The notes under the pieces are model-generated. The model had not been told where the DNA came from and did no database searches. It worked only from the letters and a program-made list of their open reading frames with translations. From Rheinheimera lutimaris (GTDB lineage Bacteria; Pseudomonadota; Gammaproteobacteria; Enterobacterales; Alteromonadaceae), in contig NZ_JABSOD010000015.1 in NCBI RefSeq assembly GCF_013283795.1, positions 1 to 64,000 of the forward strand: 64,000 nt of DNA, read 5' to 3'. How positions within the stretch are numbered: the stretch's first letter is position 1; every line of letters starts with the position of its first letter. Positions 8,922 through 17,901 of this stretch are shown here, one piece after another. A program made the translations under genes and the position numbers.

Positions 8922-11390
8922 TTAGTTAGTGCCAAGCAGTTTCGCCATTTGCACTCCGGCCATGATAAAAGGGCCGTTGGCTTTAGCGTCGTTACGAAAC
9001 ACCGGCTCGCTCATATAGTATTCATAGCTGCCGTCGCGGCCAAAGCCTAAACCGGCTACCTGGCAGGTATTCACCAAGCTTACGCTGTTATCCGGATGCA
9101 CCAGAATAAATTCATCTAACAGGCCCTGATAGGCTTTGATGGCAGTGTCTTTATAGCGAGCATCCAGATAGCCGTTGTTTACGCCTTTGGCAAAAAAGTA
9201 AGTAAACATGCTGCTGGCGGAAGACTCTAAGTAATTACCCACTGCAGCGGGTTTATCCAGAATCTGGTACCAGGTACCGGTTTTGCTATCCTGCACCTTT
9301 ACCAGCGCTGCGGCCAGTTCAGCGCTCATATCCAGTAACGGCTGACGCAATTCGGTTTGCTGTTCAGGGATAATCTCCAACACATCCACCAATGCCATAG
9401 CTAACCAGCCTAAGCCGCGGCCCCAGAACTGACTTGCCAGGCCGGTGTCTTTATCGGCCCAGTCCTGCGCGCGTGCTTCATCCCAGGCGTGATAATACAG
9501 GCCGGTGTCGGGATCACGCAGTTTGGCGCGGCTGATGGTAAATTCTTTTACCACTTCGTCAAAAGCATGGCCCTGCTCAAACGTTTTGCTGTAGTTAGCC
9601 AGAAACGGCATGCCCATATAAACGCCGTCTAACCACAGCTGATGCGGGTATATTTTCTTATGCCAGAAGGCGCCCTCAGCAGTGCGCGGGTGCTCGCTTA
9701 ACTGTTTACGCAGTAGATCCAACGCCTGTTTGTATTGTGGCTTGGGGTTACGCTGGTATTCGCGCAGCAGCATATTGCCGCTGTTTAAGCTGTCGATATT
9801 ATAGTTGCTGATTTTGTAAGTACGGATATCGCCATCCTCAGTGATAAAGGAGTCGATAACATCGTTCAGTACCTGTTGCCACTGTGGGTTTGGCCGTAAT
9901 TTAAGCAGGTCGTCATAGGCTTGCAACTGCAGGCCGGTGGTGTATTCCCATTTGCTGGGCCGCTGGCGCTCATAATCCCAGCCGCCGTAGGCATAAAACG
10001 GCGTTTGCCGGGTCATTTCGCTGGCGGCTAAGCGTTCACTCCAATCCAGCGCTGTTTTTGCTGTAAGCTCGCCGGCTTTTTGCTGTTGTGATAACGCGGT
10101 CTTCAACGTTAGTCTGGGGGCCAGCGTTAGCTTGGCCACTTCCTGCTCAAGATACTCAACAAATTCGGCTTCGGTTTTAATGCCGCCGGGCTCTCCGTCC
10201 CAGGCCGACAGAAAATAATATTCCAGCTGTGTGCCGGACGGCTTCATCACAGCGACATGGCTGTGCTCATCACCGGTAAGTTGGATATTGGCGCCGCGTT
10301 TATACAAGATCGCCATACCCAATTTATCGTTACCGCCGGTCAGGGTTTGTTCGCCCCAGGTTGCCAGATAGGTCCAGCTATGGCCGGTAATTTCCGATTT
10401 ACCATGCAGCACTTTGGTGTCAGGCAAGCGCACCAGGCCAATGGCAATATTGTCCAGCGGCTCGCTAAGTGAAAGCCGGGTATGCACCAGGCGGCTACCG
10501 GCGGTCATTGCCATGTTAGCGGTTAAGTTGGTGGTTTTGCCGGCAATTTGCCAGTCTTTATATTGAATTTGCAGTGCCGAGTACAAGGCGCCGTTTTCAA
10601 TGATTTTGGCACTGTGGCCACTGAGTTTGGACACCAGCTGTACTTTTTCGCCATCCCAATAGCCGAAACCGCCGGCGCCGAGCGATTTACCGACTTTAAG
10701 TAAATCCATGCCCCAGTCGGCCATTTTATGGTATGACTGATAACCGTCCAGCCCGACCTGATGCAATACCGGCTTGCCGGTTTTATTACCAAATACATCA
10801 AAGCCGTTGCGCCAGTCGAGATAAATACGGTAACCGACTTTATCTGACTCTATGCCAGGGCCCTCGTAACGGATCCATTCGGAATGGTCAGTATATTGTG
10901 GCGGAGGCGTCAGCTCTGTGACGTTCTGAAATTCACCGCCAATGTATTTACTGTCCTGCCACTGGCCACCGGTTTTATGCGATATTTCTGCCTGAGTGCG
11001 TTTGGGCAACTGCTGAGCATCAAAGCGCGCCTGATCATTCACAATCTGCAGTTGCTGCGTGGCTGCTGCAGTTAAATCAAACTGTAATAACAGGCTGTCT
11101 TTGCTGCCATCGCCACTGTAGTCTATCAGTTGCGATGCCACGGTATTGTTGCCGTTCACGGCTACCAGCGCGTTTGCCTGGTCTGTGGTGACACCAAGAT
11201 CACTAAAGGGTAACAGCAAGGTTTGCTCGTTACGCGCAAATGCAGAGGGATTACTGACACTAAGGTTGGCAATGTGGTTGTAGCTGCCGGCTGCAGTTGG
11301 TGCTTTAGCCGCAGGTTGTGGTGTGCAGGCGCTGACAACAGCAGCGATGCTCAGACTTAACAAGGTTTTGCCAAAAAGAATGCGGGCCAT
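8922..11390 (-). CDS. DUF4861-GH105 fusion, unsaturated rhamnogalacturonyl/galacturonyl hydrolase
   Basis: GH105 enzymes remove the unsaturated uronate left at the non-reducing end by pectate or rhamnogalacturonan lyases. This 822-residue lipoprotein (signal peptide, lipobox VSAC near residue 22) has two parts. Residues about 35-430 match the DUF4861 type seen in pectin loci (regions YEGPGIESDKVGYRIYLDWR and GAGGFGYWDG). Residues about 450-822 are an (alpha/alpha)6 GH105 domain with LWLDGVYMGMPF (candidate catalytic Asp588), WGRGLGWLAMALVD and ESSASSMFTYFFAKG. A stand-alone GH105 enzyme has only about 370 residues. The predicted site is the periplasmic face of a membrane. It is the second gene of the minus-strand arm, after the TonB receptor. 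The function of DUF4861 is not known to me. Confidence 0.85.
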   Translation of the reverse strand: MARILFGKTLLSLSIAAVVSACTPQPAAKAPTAAGSYNHIANLSVSNPSAFARNEQTLLLPFSDLGVTTDQANALVAVNGNNTVASQLIDYSGDGSKDSLLLQFDLTAAATQQLQIVNDQARFDAQQLPKRTQAEISHKTGGQWQDSKYIGGEFQNVTELTPPPQYTDHSEWIRYEGPGIESDKVGYRIYLDWRNGFDVFGNKTGKPVLHQVGLDGYQSYHKMADWGMDLLKVGKSLGAGGFGYWDGEKVQLVSKLSGHSAKIIENGALYSALQIQYKDWQIAGKTTNLTANMAMTAGSRLVHTRLSLSEPLDNIAIGLVRLPDTKVLHGKSEITGHSWTYLATWGEQTLTGGNDKLGMAILYKRGANIQLTGDEHSHVAVMKPSGTQLEYYFLSAWDGEPGGIKTEAEFVEYLEQEVAKLTLAPRLTLKTALSQQQKAGELTAKTALDWSERLAASEMTRQTPFYAYGGWDYERQRPSKWEYTTGLQLQAYDDLLKLRPNPQWQQVLNDVIDSFITEDGDIRTYKISNYNIDSLNSGNMLLREYQRNPKPQYKQALDLLRKQLSEHPRTAEGAFWHKKIYPHQLWLDGVYMGMPFLANYSKTFEQGHAFDEVVKEFTISRAKLRDPDTGLYYHAWDEARAQDWADKDTGLASQFWGRGLGWLAMALVDVLEIIPEQQTELRQPLLDMSAELAAALVKVQDSKTGTWYQILDKPAAVGNYLESSASSMFTYFFAKGVNNGYLDARYKDTAIKAYQGLLDEFILVHPDNSVSLVNTCQVAGLGFGRDGSYEYYMSEPVFRNDAKANGPFIMAGVQMAKLLGTN

Positions 11391-11471
11391 AAAATACCTG
11401 TTATTACAATTCGTACGTCCATGCTAAATAAAACGGGCCTTCCGTGGCTCAGCGTTTTGCGGGAGAAACAA

Positions 11472-11497
11472 CACTGCTATGCCGGAGCATAGCAGTG
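11472..11497 (-). other. Intercistronic hairpin between TonB receptor and GH105 fusion
   Basis: A perfect 10-base stem (CACTGCTATG and CATAGCAGTG) with a 6-base loop lies 18 bases past the stop of the TonB receptor gene. On the minus strand it is followed only by a weak T-rich stretch, so it may be a leaky terminator or an RNA-stabilising hairpin that raises receptor output relative to the downstream enzyme genes. Confidence 0.6.
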
Positions 11498-11515
11498 GTT
11501 ATATTAAGGTTCAGC

Positions 11516-14296
11516 TCAGAACTTGTACTGGGCGCCTAAGTAGTACTGGCGGCCGGTAGCATGGTAGTAGGTTAAGCGGTTACCGCTTGAGTCTACCCAC
11601 TGATCATCTACTTCATCGGTCAGGTTAAGTGCTTCAAGGCTGACTTTCCATTTATCGGTCAGTTGGTATGACAGTGCCGCATCAATGTTACGGGTAGCGT
11701 TGGTGCCTTCCATATCATTGTTATTGCGACCGATGGCATTGGTCAGGTACTCAGAACGGTCAGTTAACGACACCCGGGCACTGAACTTGTCATCCTCGTA
11801 GTACAGGGTGGCGCTGCGGGTGTTTTCTGATAAACCCTGTAAATCACGGGTCGCCAGAATTTGGCCGTCAGCATTTACGTAATCAAGCTGGGCTTTAACG
11901 TAGGTAAAGTTACCGATAAAACCAAAGCGATCCCAGCCTTCCGGCAGGAAGGTAAACGGCATTTGGTACTGTACTTCAAAGCCGTACAGGTTACCGCCCG
12001 GGCCATTTAACGGCGTATTGGTTTGCCACTCTACGTTTTCATTACAGTCGGCGCCATAACCCGGGCCGGCATTACAGGCATCAATCGCCGCCTGGATCGG
12101 TAAACCGGTTTCAGTAAATGGCTTGGTTTCGCGCAGGCCCTGCACATAGCTGTCGATTTCCTTACGGAATACGGCTACACCCAGCAATGACTCGTTATCA
12201 AAGTACAGCTCTAAGCCCAAATCATAGGTTTTGGCTTTGGTAGGTTCCAGTGTCGGGTTACCGCCGCTAACACTGCGCGAGCCGCCGGATACCGATACCG
12301 ACACGTTGGGGCGCAGGCTGCCTAAACCGGCACGGGCCATTACTTCAGCATACCCAAAGCGGATAATGACATCTTCCAGCGGTTCAAATACCAGGTTTAA
12401 TGATGGCAAGAAGTCGTTGTAGTCGTGCTTGGCGGTAATCAACTCATCCACACCACCCAGTTTTGCCCAAGCAGTGGAGGATTGATCAGTTTTAACATAA
12501 CGGCCGCCAACATCACCGCGGATCACGGTGTCGCCCACTTCGGTTTCAAACGCCAGTTGTACATAAGCGCCTAAGGTTTTTTCTTCGGCAGAGTAGTTAT
12601 CTACCAGACGGTTTTCAATGCTGACTTCAAATGCACCGATATTGCTGTAAATATCATAAGCGGCATCAATTGCCGCCAGATCAGGTACCAGCCAGGCGCC
12701 TTGTGATCCCAAGCCTGAGTTGTAGCTCATAATCAGGTCCGGTGTCATGACAACGCCACCGGCATTTTCACTGGAACGGCGCGCTTCGCGGGTTTCAAAC
12801 TCAAAGGTTTTATAATGCAGGCCGCCGCGCAGCGTCAGGTTCTCGCTCAGCACATATTCCAGGTTCAGAGCAGCATTATCAAAGGTATTTTCTGCGCCCA
12901 GCGGGCGTAAACGCACGCTGTTGGTGCTCCAGCCCTCTGCATCAAACACGCCAGAACCAAACAGCAGTTCAGGTGATTGGCGCTTGCTACCGCGGTAGTT
13001 ATAGCTGAAATCTACGCCGCTTTTTTCCATCACTACAGTGGTTTGGATTGGGTTGTCAAACTCAGACTTGGCACGGCCAATCATGCCGTCAATTTTTAAG
13101 TCATCAGTCAGCTGGTGCTGCGCACTTAAACTGAACTGTAAAAACTCGGTGCCCAATTCGTCGTAGCGGTTTTCATTGCGCACAGTAGCGTTTTCAAAGG
13201 CGGCATAAGTTGCGGTATTGCTGTCATCAATTTCATAGTCCAGCACGTTCATACGGGCAGCCTGGCTGTTGCCGTTCAGAATACCCTGGGTAAAAATTTC
13301 ATTACGGGTTGAATCGTCTTTGGCGTACAGAATATCCAGATTAAACCGGGTTTCCATACTTGGGCGGAATTCAAACGCCGCCGCTGCGCCGGTGCGTTTA
13401 ACGTTATGGGTGTATGAGTCGTAACGCGGTAAGCGCGGGCGGAAGGCGTCGTTAATGGCGTCTAATTCTGGAATCACCGGGTTTGCATCTGTCGGTTCTG
13501 CGCCCTGATAGCTGCCAAAGTCGTTAACGTTATCCCAGCGTACTGTGCTGGCGCCTTCATCTTTAACATTGCGCTCTGACATTGCCAGTGAGAACAGGGC
13601 ACCAAATTTGCCGTCAGCAAAAATATTGCTCACCAGGAAAGAGGCTTTCGGATCCACTTCTTCGGATAAATCGTTGTAACCGGCCTGCACGTTGGCAGCA
13701 AAGGTTAAACCGTCATAGTCAAACGGCCGCGCGGTGCGCAGGTCTACCGTAGCACCGAGCGAGCCTTCTTCAATATTAGCTGAGGCGGTTTTACGTACCG
13801 TCAGCTCACTGAATAAGTCGGATGAAAAGGTATTAAAGTCAAAGCCACGGCCACGGTTCGCGCCGCCAATTTGGTCGGTACCGCCGCTGGTGGATTGTGC
13901 TTCCATACCGTTAATGCGCACCCGGGTAAAATCCGGGCCTAAGCCGCGCACTGAAATTTGCCGGCCTTCACCGGCAGCACGGCTGATTGCTACACCCGGA
14001 ATGCGCTGCAATGATTCGGCTAAGTTTAAGTCGGGGAAGTCGGCAATATCTTCAGCCTTAATGGTGTCGGTAGAGCCGGTTTCAAAACGCTTTTGATTCA
14101 GCGCGCTGGCTAAACTGCCGCGAAAACCACCGGTAACGGTGATCACTTCGATATCTTCTTCCTGCACTTGTGCCGCAGTTTGCTCAGCTTGCTGCGCCTG
14201 CAGTGCCGGCGCTGCGCCGAGAATCGTTGCTAAACCGGCCAGGGTAAGCGCCCGTACCAGTTTAGTCGGGCGAAATTGTGTATTGCGATAAGCCAT
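11516..14296 (-). CDS. TonB-dependent receptor, probable pectic oligosaccharide importer (1)
   Basis: An outer-membrane 22-stranded barrel with a plug that imports substrate using TonB energy. The 926-residue product has a signal peptide (cleavage near LQAQQ), a candidate TonB box in IEVITVTGG, a plug domain (about 60-190, with GEGRQISVRGLGPDFTRVRI and the FDFNTFSSDLFSELTVRKT segment typical of the Xanthomonas/Caulobacter carbohydrate-receptor class) and a barrel ending in the aromatic residue of LGAQYKF. A GAGGTGA ribosome site precedes the ATG. Paired operators of the LacI-type palindrome lie about 130-180 bases upstream, one beside a candidate -10, so substrate induction is likely. The substrate is inferred from neighbours only. 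Confidence 0.9.
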   Translation of the reverse strand: MAYRNTQFRPTKLVRALTLAGLATILGAAPALQAQQAEQTAAQVQEEDIEVITVTGGFRGSLASALNQKRFETGSTDTIKAEDIADFPDLNLAESLQRIPGVAISRAAGEGRQISVRGLGPDFTRVRINGMEAQSTSGGTDQIGGANRGRGFDFNTFSSDLFSELTVRKTASANIEEGSLGATVDLRTARPFDYDGLTFAANVQAGYNDLSEEVDPKASFLVSNIFADGKFGALFSLAMSERNVKDEGASTVRWDNVNDFGSYQGAEPTDANPVIPELDAINDAFRPRLPRYDSYTHNVKRTGAAAAFEFRPSMETRFNLDILYAKDDSTRNEIFTQGILNGNSQAARMNVLDYEIDDSNTATYAAFENATVRNENRYDELGTEFLQFSLSAQHQLTDDLKIDGMIGRAKSEFDNPIQTTVVMEKSGVDFSYNYRGSKRQSPELLFGSGVFDAEGWSTNSVRLRPLGAENTFDNAALNLEYVLSENLTLRGGLHYKTFEFETREARRSSENAGGVVMTPDLIMSYNSGLGSQGAWLVPDLAAIDAAYDIYSNIGAFEVSIENRLVDNYSAEEKTLGAYVQLAFETEVGDTVIRGDVGGRYVKTDQSSTAWAKLGGVDELITAKHDYNDFLPSLNLVFEPLEDVIIRFGYAEVMARAGLGSLRPNVSVSVSGGSRSVSGGNPTLEPTKAKTYDLGLELYFDNESLLGVAVFRKEIDSYVQGLRETKPFTETGLPIQAAIDACNAGPGYGADCNENVEWQTNTPLNGPGGNLYGFEVQYQMPFTFLPEGWDRFGFIGNFTYVKAQLDYVNADGQILATRDLQGLSENTRSATLYYEDDKFSARVSLTDRSEYLTNAIGRNNNDMEGTNATRNIDAALSYQLTDKWKVSLEALNLTDEVDDQWVDSSGNRLTYYHATGRQYYLGAQYKF

Positions 14297-14414
14297 CTGT
14301 GTTCACCTCGTCCTGAATTAACTTGTTGTCGTAGCCCGGGTCATGCCGGGCCTTAAGTGTTTTTTACGGAGCATCGGTTTCTGCTCCCTGTCGATTTGCT
14401 TGTTTTGTATTCAG

Positions 14415-14442
14415 CTTATATGCTTTGTCTACCGGTGGCAAA
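14415..14442 (-). promoter_or_regulatory. Promoter and operator O1 for TonB receptor 1
   Basis: The operator half-palindrome at 14425-14442 is centred on ACCGGT with right half GGTGGCAAA. On the minus strand it supplies a -35-like TTGCCA, and TATAAG (14415-14420) is a candidate -10 about 15 bases on. A repressor bound here would block polymerase. The same geometry occurs before the GH28 gene. Confidence 0.6.
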
Positions 14443-14457
14443 AAAAACTTGCAATTT

Positions 14458-14475
14458 TGTGCCACCGATGGCAAA
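14458..14475. promoter_or_regulatory. Operator O2 in the divergent TonB receptor/kduD region
   Basis: The site reads TGTGCCACCGATGGCAAA, a near-palindrome of the same family as O1. Its centre is exactly 33 bp from that of O1 (about three helical turns), so a dimer of dimers could bind one face of the DNA. The 372-base gap 14297-14668 otherwise holds an AT-rich stretch that should contain the kduD promoter; no clear one was identified. Confidence 0.65.
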
Positions 14476-14668
14476 AAGCTAACACCATCAACTAAAATCT
14501 GTCAATTATTGATAGAGTTTAAATCGGTGTAATTTGTAACTGAATTATGCCGACTTTACTTAAGTGACTAATTTTAAACGTTTGTTGTTGATTTTGAATT
14601 TTTAAATTGTTCCATATTTGAACAGTTTTGGCGTTGCAACAAGCAAAACGAGTTAACAGGAGAGCCCA

Positions 14669-15427
14669 ATGGCAAGCTTATTTTCACTGGCAGGACAGAC
14701 CGCTTTAGTCACCGGTGCCAGCCGCGGTTTAGGCCGGGCAATAGCTGTAGCCCTGGCACAGGCCGGTGCCACAGTATTGTGCGCCAGTTCGTCGGCAAAC
14801 GGCAGCAATGATACTGTGGCTGCTATTAAAGAAGCAGGCGGTAAAGCCGGTGCTTTGGCTGCGGATTTAAGCAGCGAAGCGGCAGTAGAGCAGCTGGCAG
14901 CGCAGGCGCTGGCGCAGGGGCCGGTGCATATTTTAGTCAATTGTGGCGGTACTATTTTTCGCGCTCCGGCGCATCAGTTTCCGATGAACGAATGGCATAA
15001 GGTGATGGCGGTAAACCTTGATGCCGCGTTTTTGCTCAGCCAGCGCCTGGGTGCAGAGATGATTAAGCGCAAACAGGGCAAAATTATTAATATCGCTTCA
15101 ATGCTATCTTACAGCGGCGGCATTACCGTGCCGGCGTACACCGCCAGTAAACACGCCATTGCCGGCGTAACCAAAGCGTTAGCTAACGAATGGGCACAGC
15201 ATAATATTCAGGTTAATGCCATTGCGCCGGGTTATTTCAGCACCGATAACACTGCGGCGCTGCAGGCAGATACCGCGCGTAACGCCGCCATTACTGCCCG
15301 TATTCCGGCAGGGCGCTGGGGCGAGCCGGAAGATTTAGCCGGCGCGGCGGTGTTTTTGGCCTCCAATGCAGCTAACTACGTTAACGGCCATGTATTGGCG
15401 GTTGATGGTGGCTGGCTGGCGCGCTAA
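14669..15427 (+). CDS. kduD: 2-dehydro-3-deoxy-D-gluconate 5-dehydrogenase KduD (SDR)
   Basis: KduD reduces 2,5-diketo-3-deoxygluconate (DK-II) to KDG, the last step for unsaturated uronate from pectate lyase products. The 252-residue classical SDR has the nucleotide motif TGASRGLG (about 16-23), the NCGG segment, the catalytic Ser in SMLSYSG and the YTASK pair (about 156-160), and the C-terminal NGHVLAVDGGW. Length matches KduD (253). A ribosome site AGGAGAG precedes the ATG. It opens the plus-strand arm and is followed by kduI, which supports KduD rather than another SDR. Confidence 0.88.
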   Translation: MASLFSLAGQTALVTGASRGLGRAIAVALAQAGATVLCASSSANGSNDTVAAIKEAGGKAGALAADLSSEAAVEQLAAQALAQGPVHILVNCGGTIFRAPAHQFPMNEWHKVMAVNLDAAFLLSQRLGAEMIKRKQGKIINIASMLSYSGGITVPAYTASKHAIAGVTKALANEWAQHNIQVNAIAPGYFSTDNTAALQADTARNAAITARIPAGRWGEPEDLAGAAVFLASNAANYVNGHVLAVDGGWLAR

Positions 15428-15470
15428 GCGCGTTTATTTTGTATCACTGAATTTTTCACTTGAGGTTTTT

Positions 15471-16313
15471 ATGACAGTTTTATTTGACAGCCGTTACCCC
15501 ACTCATCCGGATGACGTAAAGCATTACGACACTGACGAGCTGCGTCAGCACTTTTTGGTAGATAACCTGATGCAGGCCGACAAGCTGGTGCTGTGTTACA
15601 CCCATTATGAGCGGGTAATAGTGGGTAGTGCGGTACCGGTAAAAGCAGCGGTAAAGCTTGAGGCACCGGAACCACTTAAAGCAGAGTATTTTTTGCAGCG
15701 CCGTGAGCTGGGCATTATTAACGTCGGTGGCAGCGGCACTGTAACGGTTGATGGCAGCGATTACGAGCTGAAAAACACCGAAGCATTATATGTTGGTATG
15801 GGCGCGCGTGCGGTGAGTTTCCAAAGCGCTGACGGTGCAAAACCGGCCAAATTTTATCTGAACTCCGCCCCGGCGCACCATGCTTACCCCACAAAACACC
15901 TGACGATGGACAATTGCACCGTGTTGCAGATGGGCGCGCTGGAAACTTCGAACGAGCGCGCGATCCATCAGTTGATGATTAATGATGTGGTGCAAACCTG
16001 TCAGTTGCAAATGGGCTTAACGGTGCTGAAACCCGGCAGCGTATGGAACACCATGCCGGCGCACCAGCATGACCGCCGGATGGAAGCTTATTTTTATTTT
16101 AACCTCGCTGATGAGCAGCGCGTGTGCCATTTTATGGGCCAGCCACAGCAAACCCGGCATATTTGGGTTGCTAACGAGCAAGCCGTGGTGTCGCCGGCGT
16201 GGTCTATTCACAGTGGCTGCGGTACCAGCAATTATGCCTTTATCTGGGGCATGGCCGGTGAAAACCTGGATTATCACGATATGGATAAATTCCCTGCCAG
16301 TGCAATGAAATAG
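15471..16313 (+). CDS. kduI: 5-dehydro-4-deoxy-D-glucuronate isomerase KduI
   Basis: KduI isomerises the linear form of unsaturated galacturonate (DK-I) to DK-II for KduD. The 280-residue cupin-fold protein contains the metal-binding cluster MPAHQHDRRMEAYFYF (two His and a Glu), a later His in the C-terminal half, and the WSIHSGCGTSNYAFIWGMAGEN tail region typical of KduI. Length matches E. coli (278). The ATG at 15471 follows a TGAGG ribosome site; longer upstream readings run into kduD. The gap from kduD is 43 bases. Confidence 0.95.
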   Translation: MTVLFDSRYPTHPDDVKHYDTDELRQHFLVDNLMQADKLVLCYTHYERVIVGSAVPVKAAVKLEAPEPLKAEYFLQRRELGIINVGGSGTVTVDGSDYELKNTEALYVGMGARAVSFQSADGAKPAKFYLNSAPAHHAYPTKHLTMDNCTVLQMGALETSNERAIHQLMINDVVQTCQLQMGLTVLKPGSVWNTMPAHQHDRRMEAYFYFNLADEQRVCHFMGQPQQTRHIWVANEQAVVSPAWSIHSGCGTSNYAFIWGMAGENLDYHDMDKFPASAMK

Positions 16314-16326
16314 CGTCTGGTGTTTC

Positions 16327-16341
16327 GCTGCCGCTGGCAGC
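16327..16341 (+). other. Short intercistronic hairpin between kduI and the TRAP genes
   Basis: GCTGCC and GGCAGC form a 6-base stem with a 3-base loop, 13 bases after the kduI stop. There is no T run, so it is more likely an RNA-processing or stability element than a terminator. Confidence 0.35.
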
Positions 16342-16400
16342 AGGTTCTGAGTAAGGCATGCGGTTAGATATGCCACTTTAGCAACAGGGTAGGACGAGTT

Positions 16401-17408
16401 ATGAATAATTTCCCCCGGCAGGCTTGCAGCCTGCTGTTGGTTGCGGCTGCGCTGCTGAGTGGCTGTAAGCCACAGCAGGAAGTGACCACCTTACGTTTAG
16501 CGCATGCGCTGGATCAGGAGCATGTGGTGCACAAAGCCATGGTATTGATGGGCGAACGCCTTGAGCAATACTCCGATGGCAGTATGAAAATAGAAATATA
16601 CAGTGGCGGCCAACTGGGTAACGAACGTGAATTGGTGGAGCTGTTACAAATTGGCAGCCTGGCCATGACTAAGGTATCGGCCAGTTCGGTAGAAAGCTTT
16701 GTACCGCAAATGCGCGTATTTAGCGTGCCCTATATTTTTAACGACAATGCGCACTTATGGCAGGTGTTAAACGGTAAAGCCGGCACGGAGTTGTTAATGG
16801 CGCTGCAACCGGCGCGCCTGCGAGGCCTGGGTTACTATGATGCCGGTAGCCGCAGTTTTTACTCCACCAATACGGAAATTCATACGCCGGCGGATTTACG
16901 CGGTAAAAAATTCCGCGTGCTGGCCAGCCAAACCGCCGTAAGGATGGTGGAAGCCTTAGGTGGCGCCGCTACCCCGGTTGATTGGGGCGAGCTGTATACC
17001 GCATTGCAGCAGGGCGTAGTGGATGGCGCCGAGAACAACCCACCGAGTTTTTACTTATCGCGCCATTATGAGCTGAGCAAATATTACACCCTGGACGAGC
17101 ACACCGCCGTGCCGGATGTGCTGATTATGAGCCTGCCGGTGTGGCAGGATTTAACCCCACAGCAGCAACAATGGCTGCAACAGGCGGCAGATGATTCCAT
17201 CGCTTATCAGCGTGCCGCCTGGCAGCAGGTATCCGATGATGCCTTAGCGGCGGTAAAAGCCGCCGGTGTTACGGTAATTTACCCTGACAAACAGCCGTTT
17301 CGCGATGCGGTAGCACCGTTTCATCAGAGCCTTAAACAAACCGATATCGGGCCTTTATTGCAGCAAATTGCCGATGTAGGTGCGCAAATGGAGCCTGGCC
17401 ATGATTAA
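16401..17408 (+). CDS. TRAP transporter solute-binding protein (DctP), lipid-anchored
   Basis: Captures an organic acid, here probably galacturonate or an unsaturated/keto uronate, and passes it to the DctQM permease. The 335-residue product has a lipoprotein signal ending in LLSGC (Cys about 22), so it would be tethered rather than free. The DctP fold is recognisable from LRLAHALDQEHVVHKA at the start, YSGGQLGNERELVELLQIG, the carboxylate-binding Arg region in LRGKKFRVLAS, and QQGVVDGAENNP. It overlaps the next gene by 8 bases. The substrate is inferred from the locus. Confidence 0.88.
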   Translation: MNNFPRQACSLLLVAAALLSGCKPQQEVTTLRLAHALDQEHVVHKAMVLMGERLEQYSDGSMKIEIYSGGQLGNERELVELLQIGSLAMTKVSASSVESFVPQMRVFSVPYIFNDNAHLWQVLNGKAGTELLMALQPARLRGLGYYDAGSRSFYSTNTEIHTPADLRGKKFRVLASQTAVRMVEALGGAATPVDWGELYTALQQGVVDGAENNPPSFYLSRHYELSKYYTLDEHTAVPDVLIMSLPVWQDLTPQQQQWLQQAADDSIAYQRAAWQQVSDDALAAVKAAGVTVIYPDKQPFRDAVAPFHQSLKQTDIGPLLQQIADVGAQMEPGHD

Positions 17409-17901
17409 GTTAGTACATTGGGTAGACAGCATACTGAAATGGTTTCTCGCCGCGTTAATGGCCGCCATAGTGTTGGTGGTGAGTTGGCAGGTGGTGTCAC
17501 GTTTTGTGTTAAATGCTCCCAGCTCCATCACTGAAGAGCTGTCGCGCACCTTGCTGATCTGGATTGGCATGGTGGGGGCCGCTTTTGCCTATCGCACCGG
17601 CGTGCATTTGGGGTTGGATATCGTAACGCAGAAGTTTAACCCGGCAGTACGGCGACGCTTGGCGATAGTGCTGACCGCTGCGGTGGTAATTTTTGCTATC
17701 GCTGTGATGGTAGTCGGCGGCGGTAATCTGGTGGCGCTGACATATGAGCTTAACCAGATGTCGGCCGCACTGAATATTAAGATGGCGTATATCTATATTG
17801 CGTTGCCGCTATCCGGGCTGTTGATCGCCTTTTATGGCGTGTGCCAGCTGTACTTTATGCTTATAAATAAACCGATGCAGCCGGTTGAGGGGATGCACTG
17901 A
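17401..17901 (+). CDS. TRAP transporter small permease (DctQ)
   Basis: Small membrane subunit that pairs with DctM. The 166-residue product has four predicted membrane helices (about 12-35, 48-66, 85-108, 125-150) and the family motif around SSITEELSRTLLIWIGMVGAA. The start at 17401 lies inside the end of dctP, which implies translational coupling. Its stop overlaps the dctM start in TGATG. Confidence 0.9.
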   Translation: MIKLVHWVDSILKWFLAALMAAIVLVVSWQVVSRFVLNAPSSITEELSRTLLIWIGMVGAAFAYRTGVHLGLDIVTQKFNPAVRRRLAIVLTAAVVIFAIAVMVVGGGNLVALTYELNQMSAALNIKMAYIYIALPLSGLLIAFYGVCQLYFMLINKPMQPVEGMH

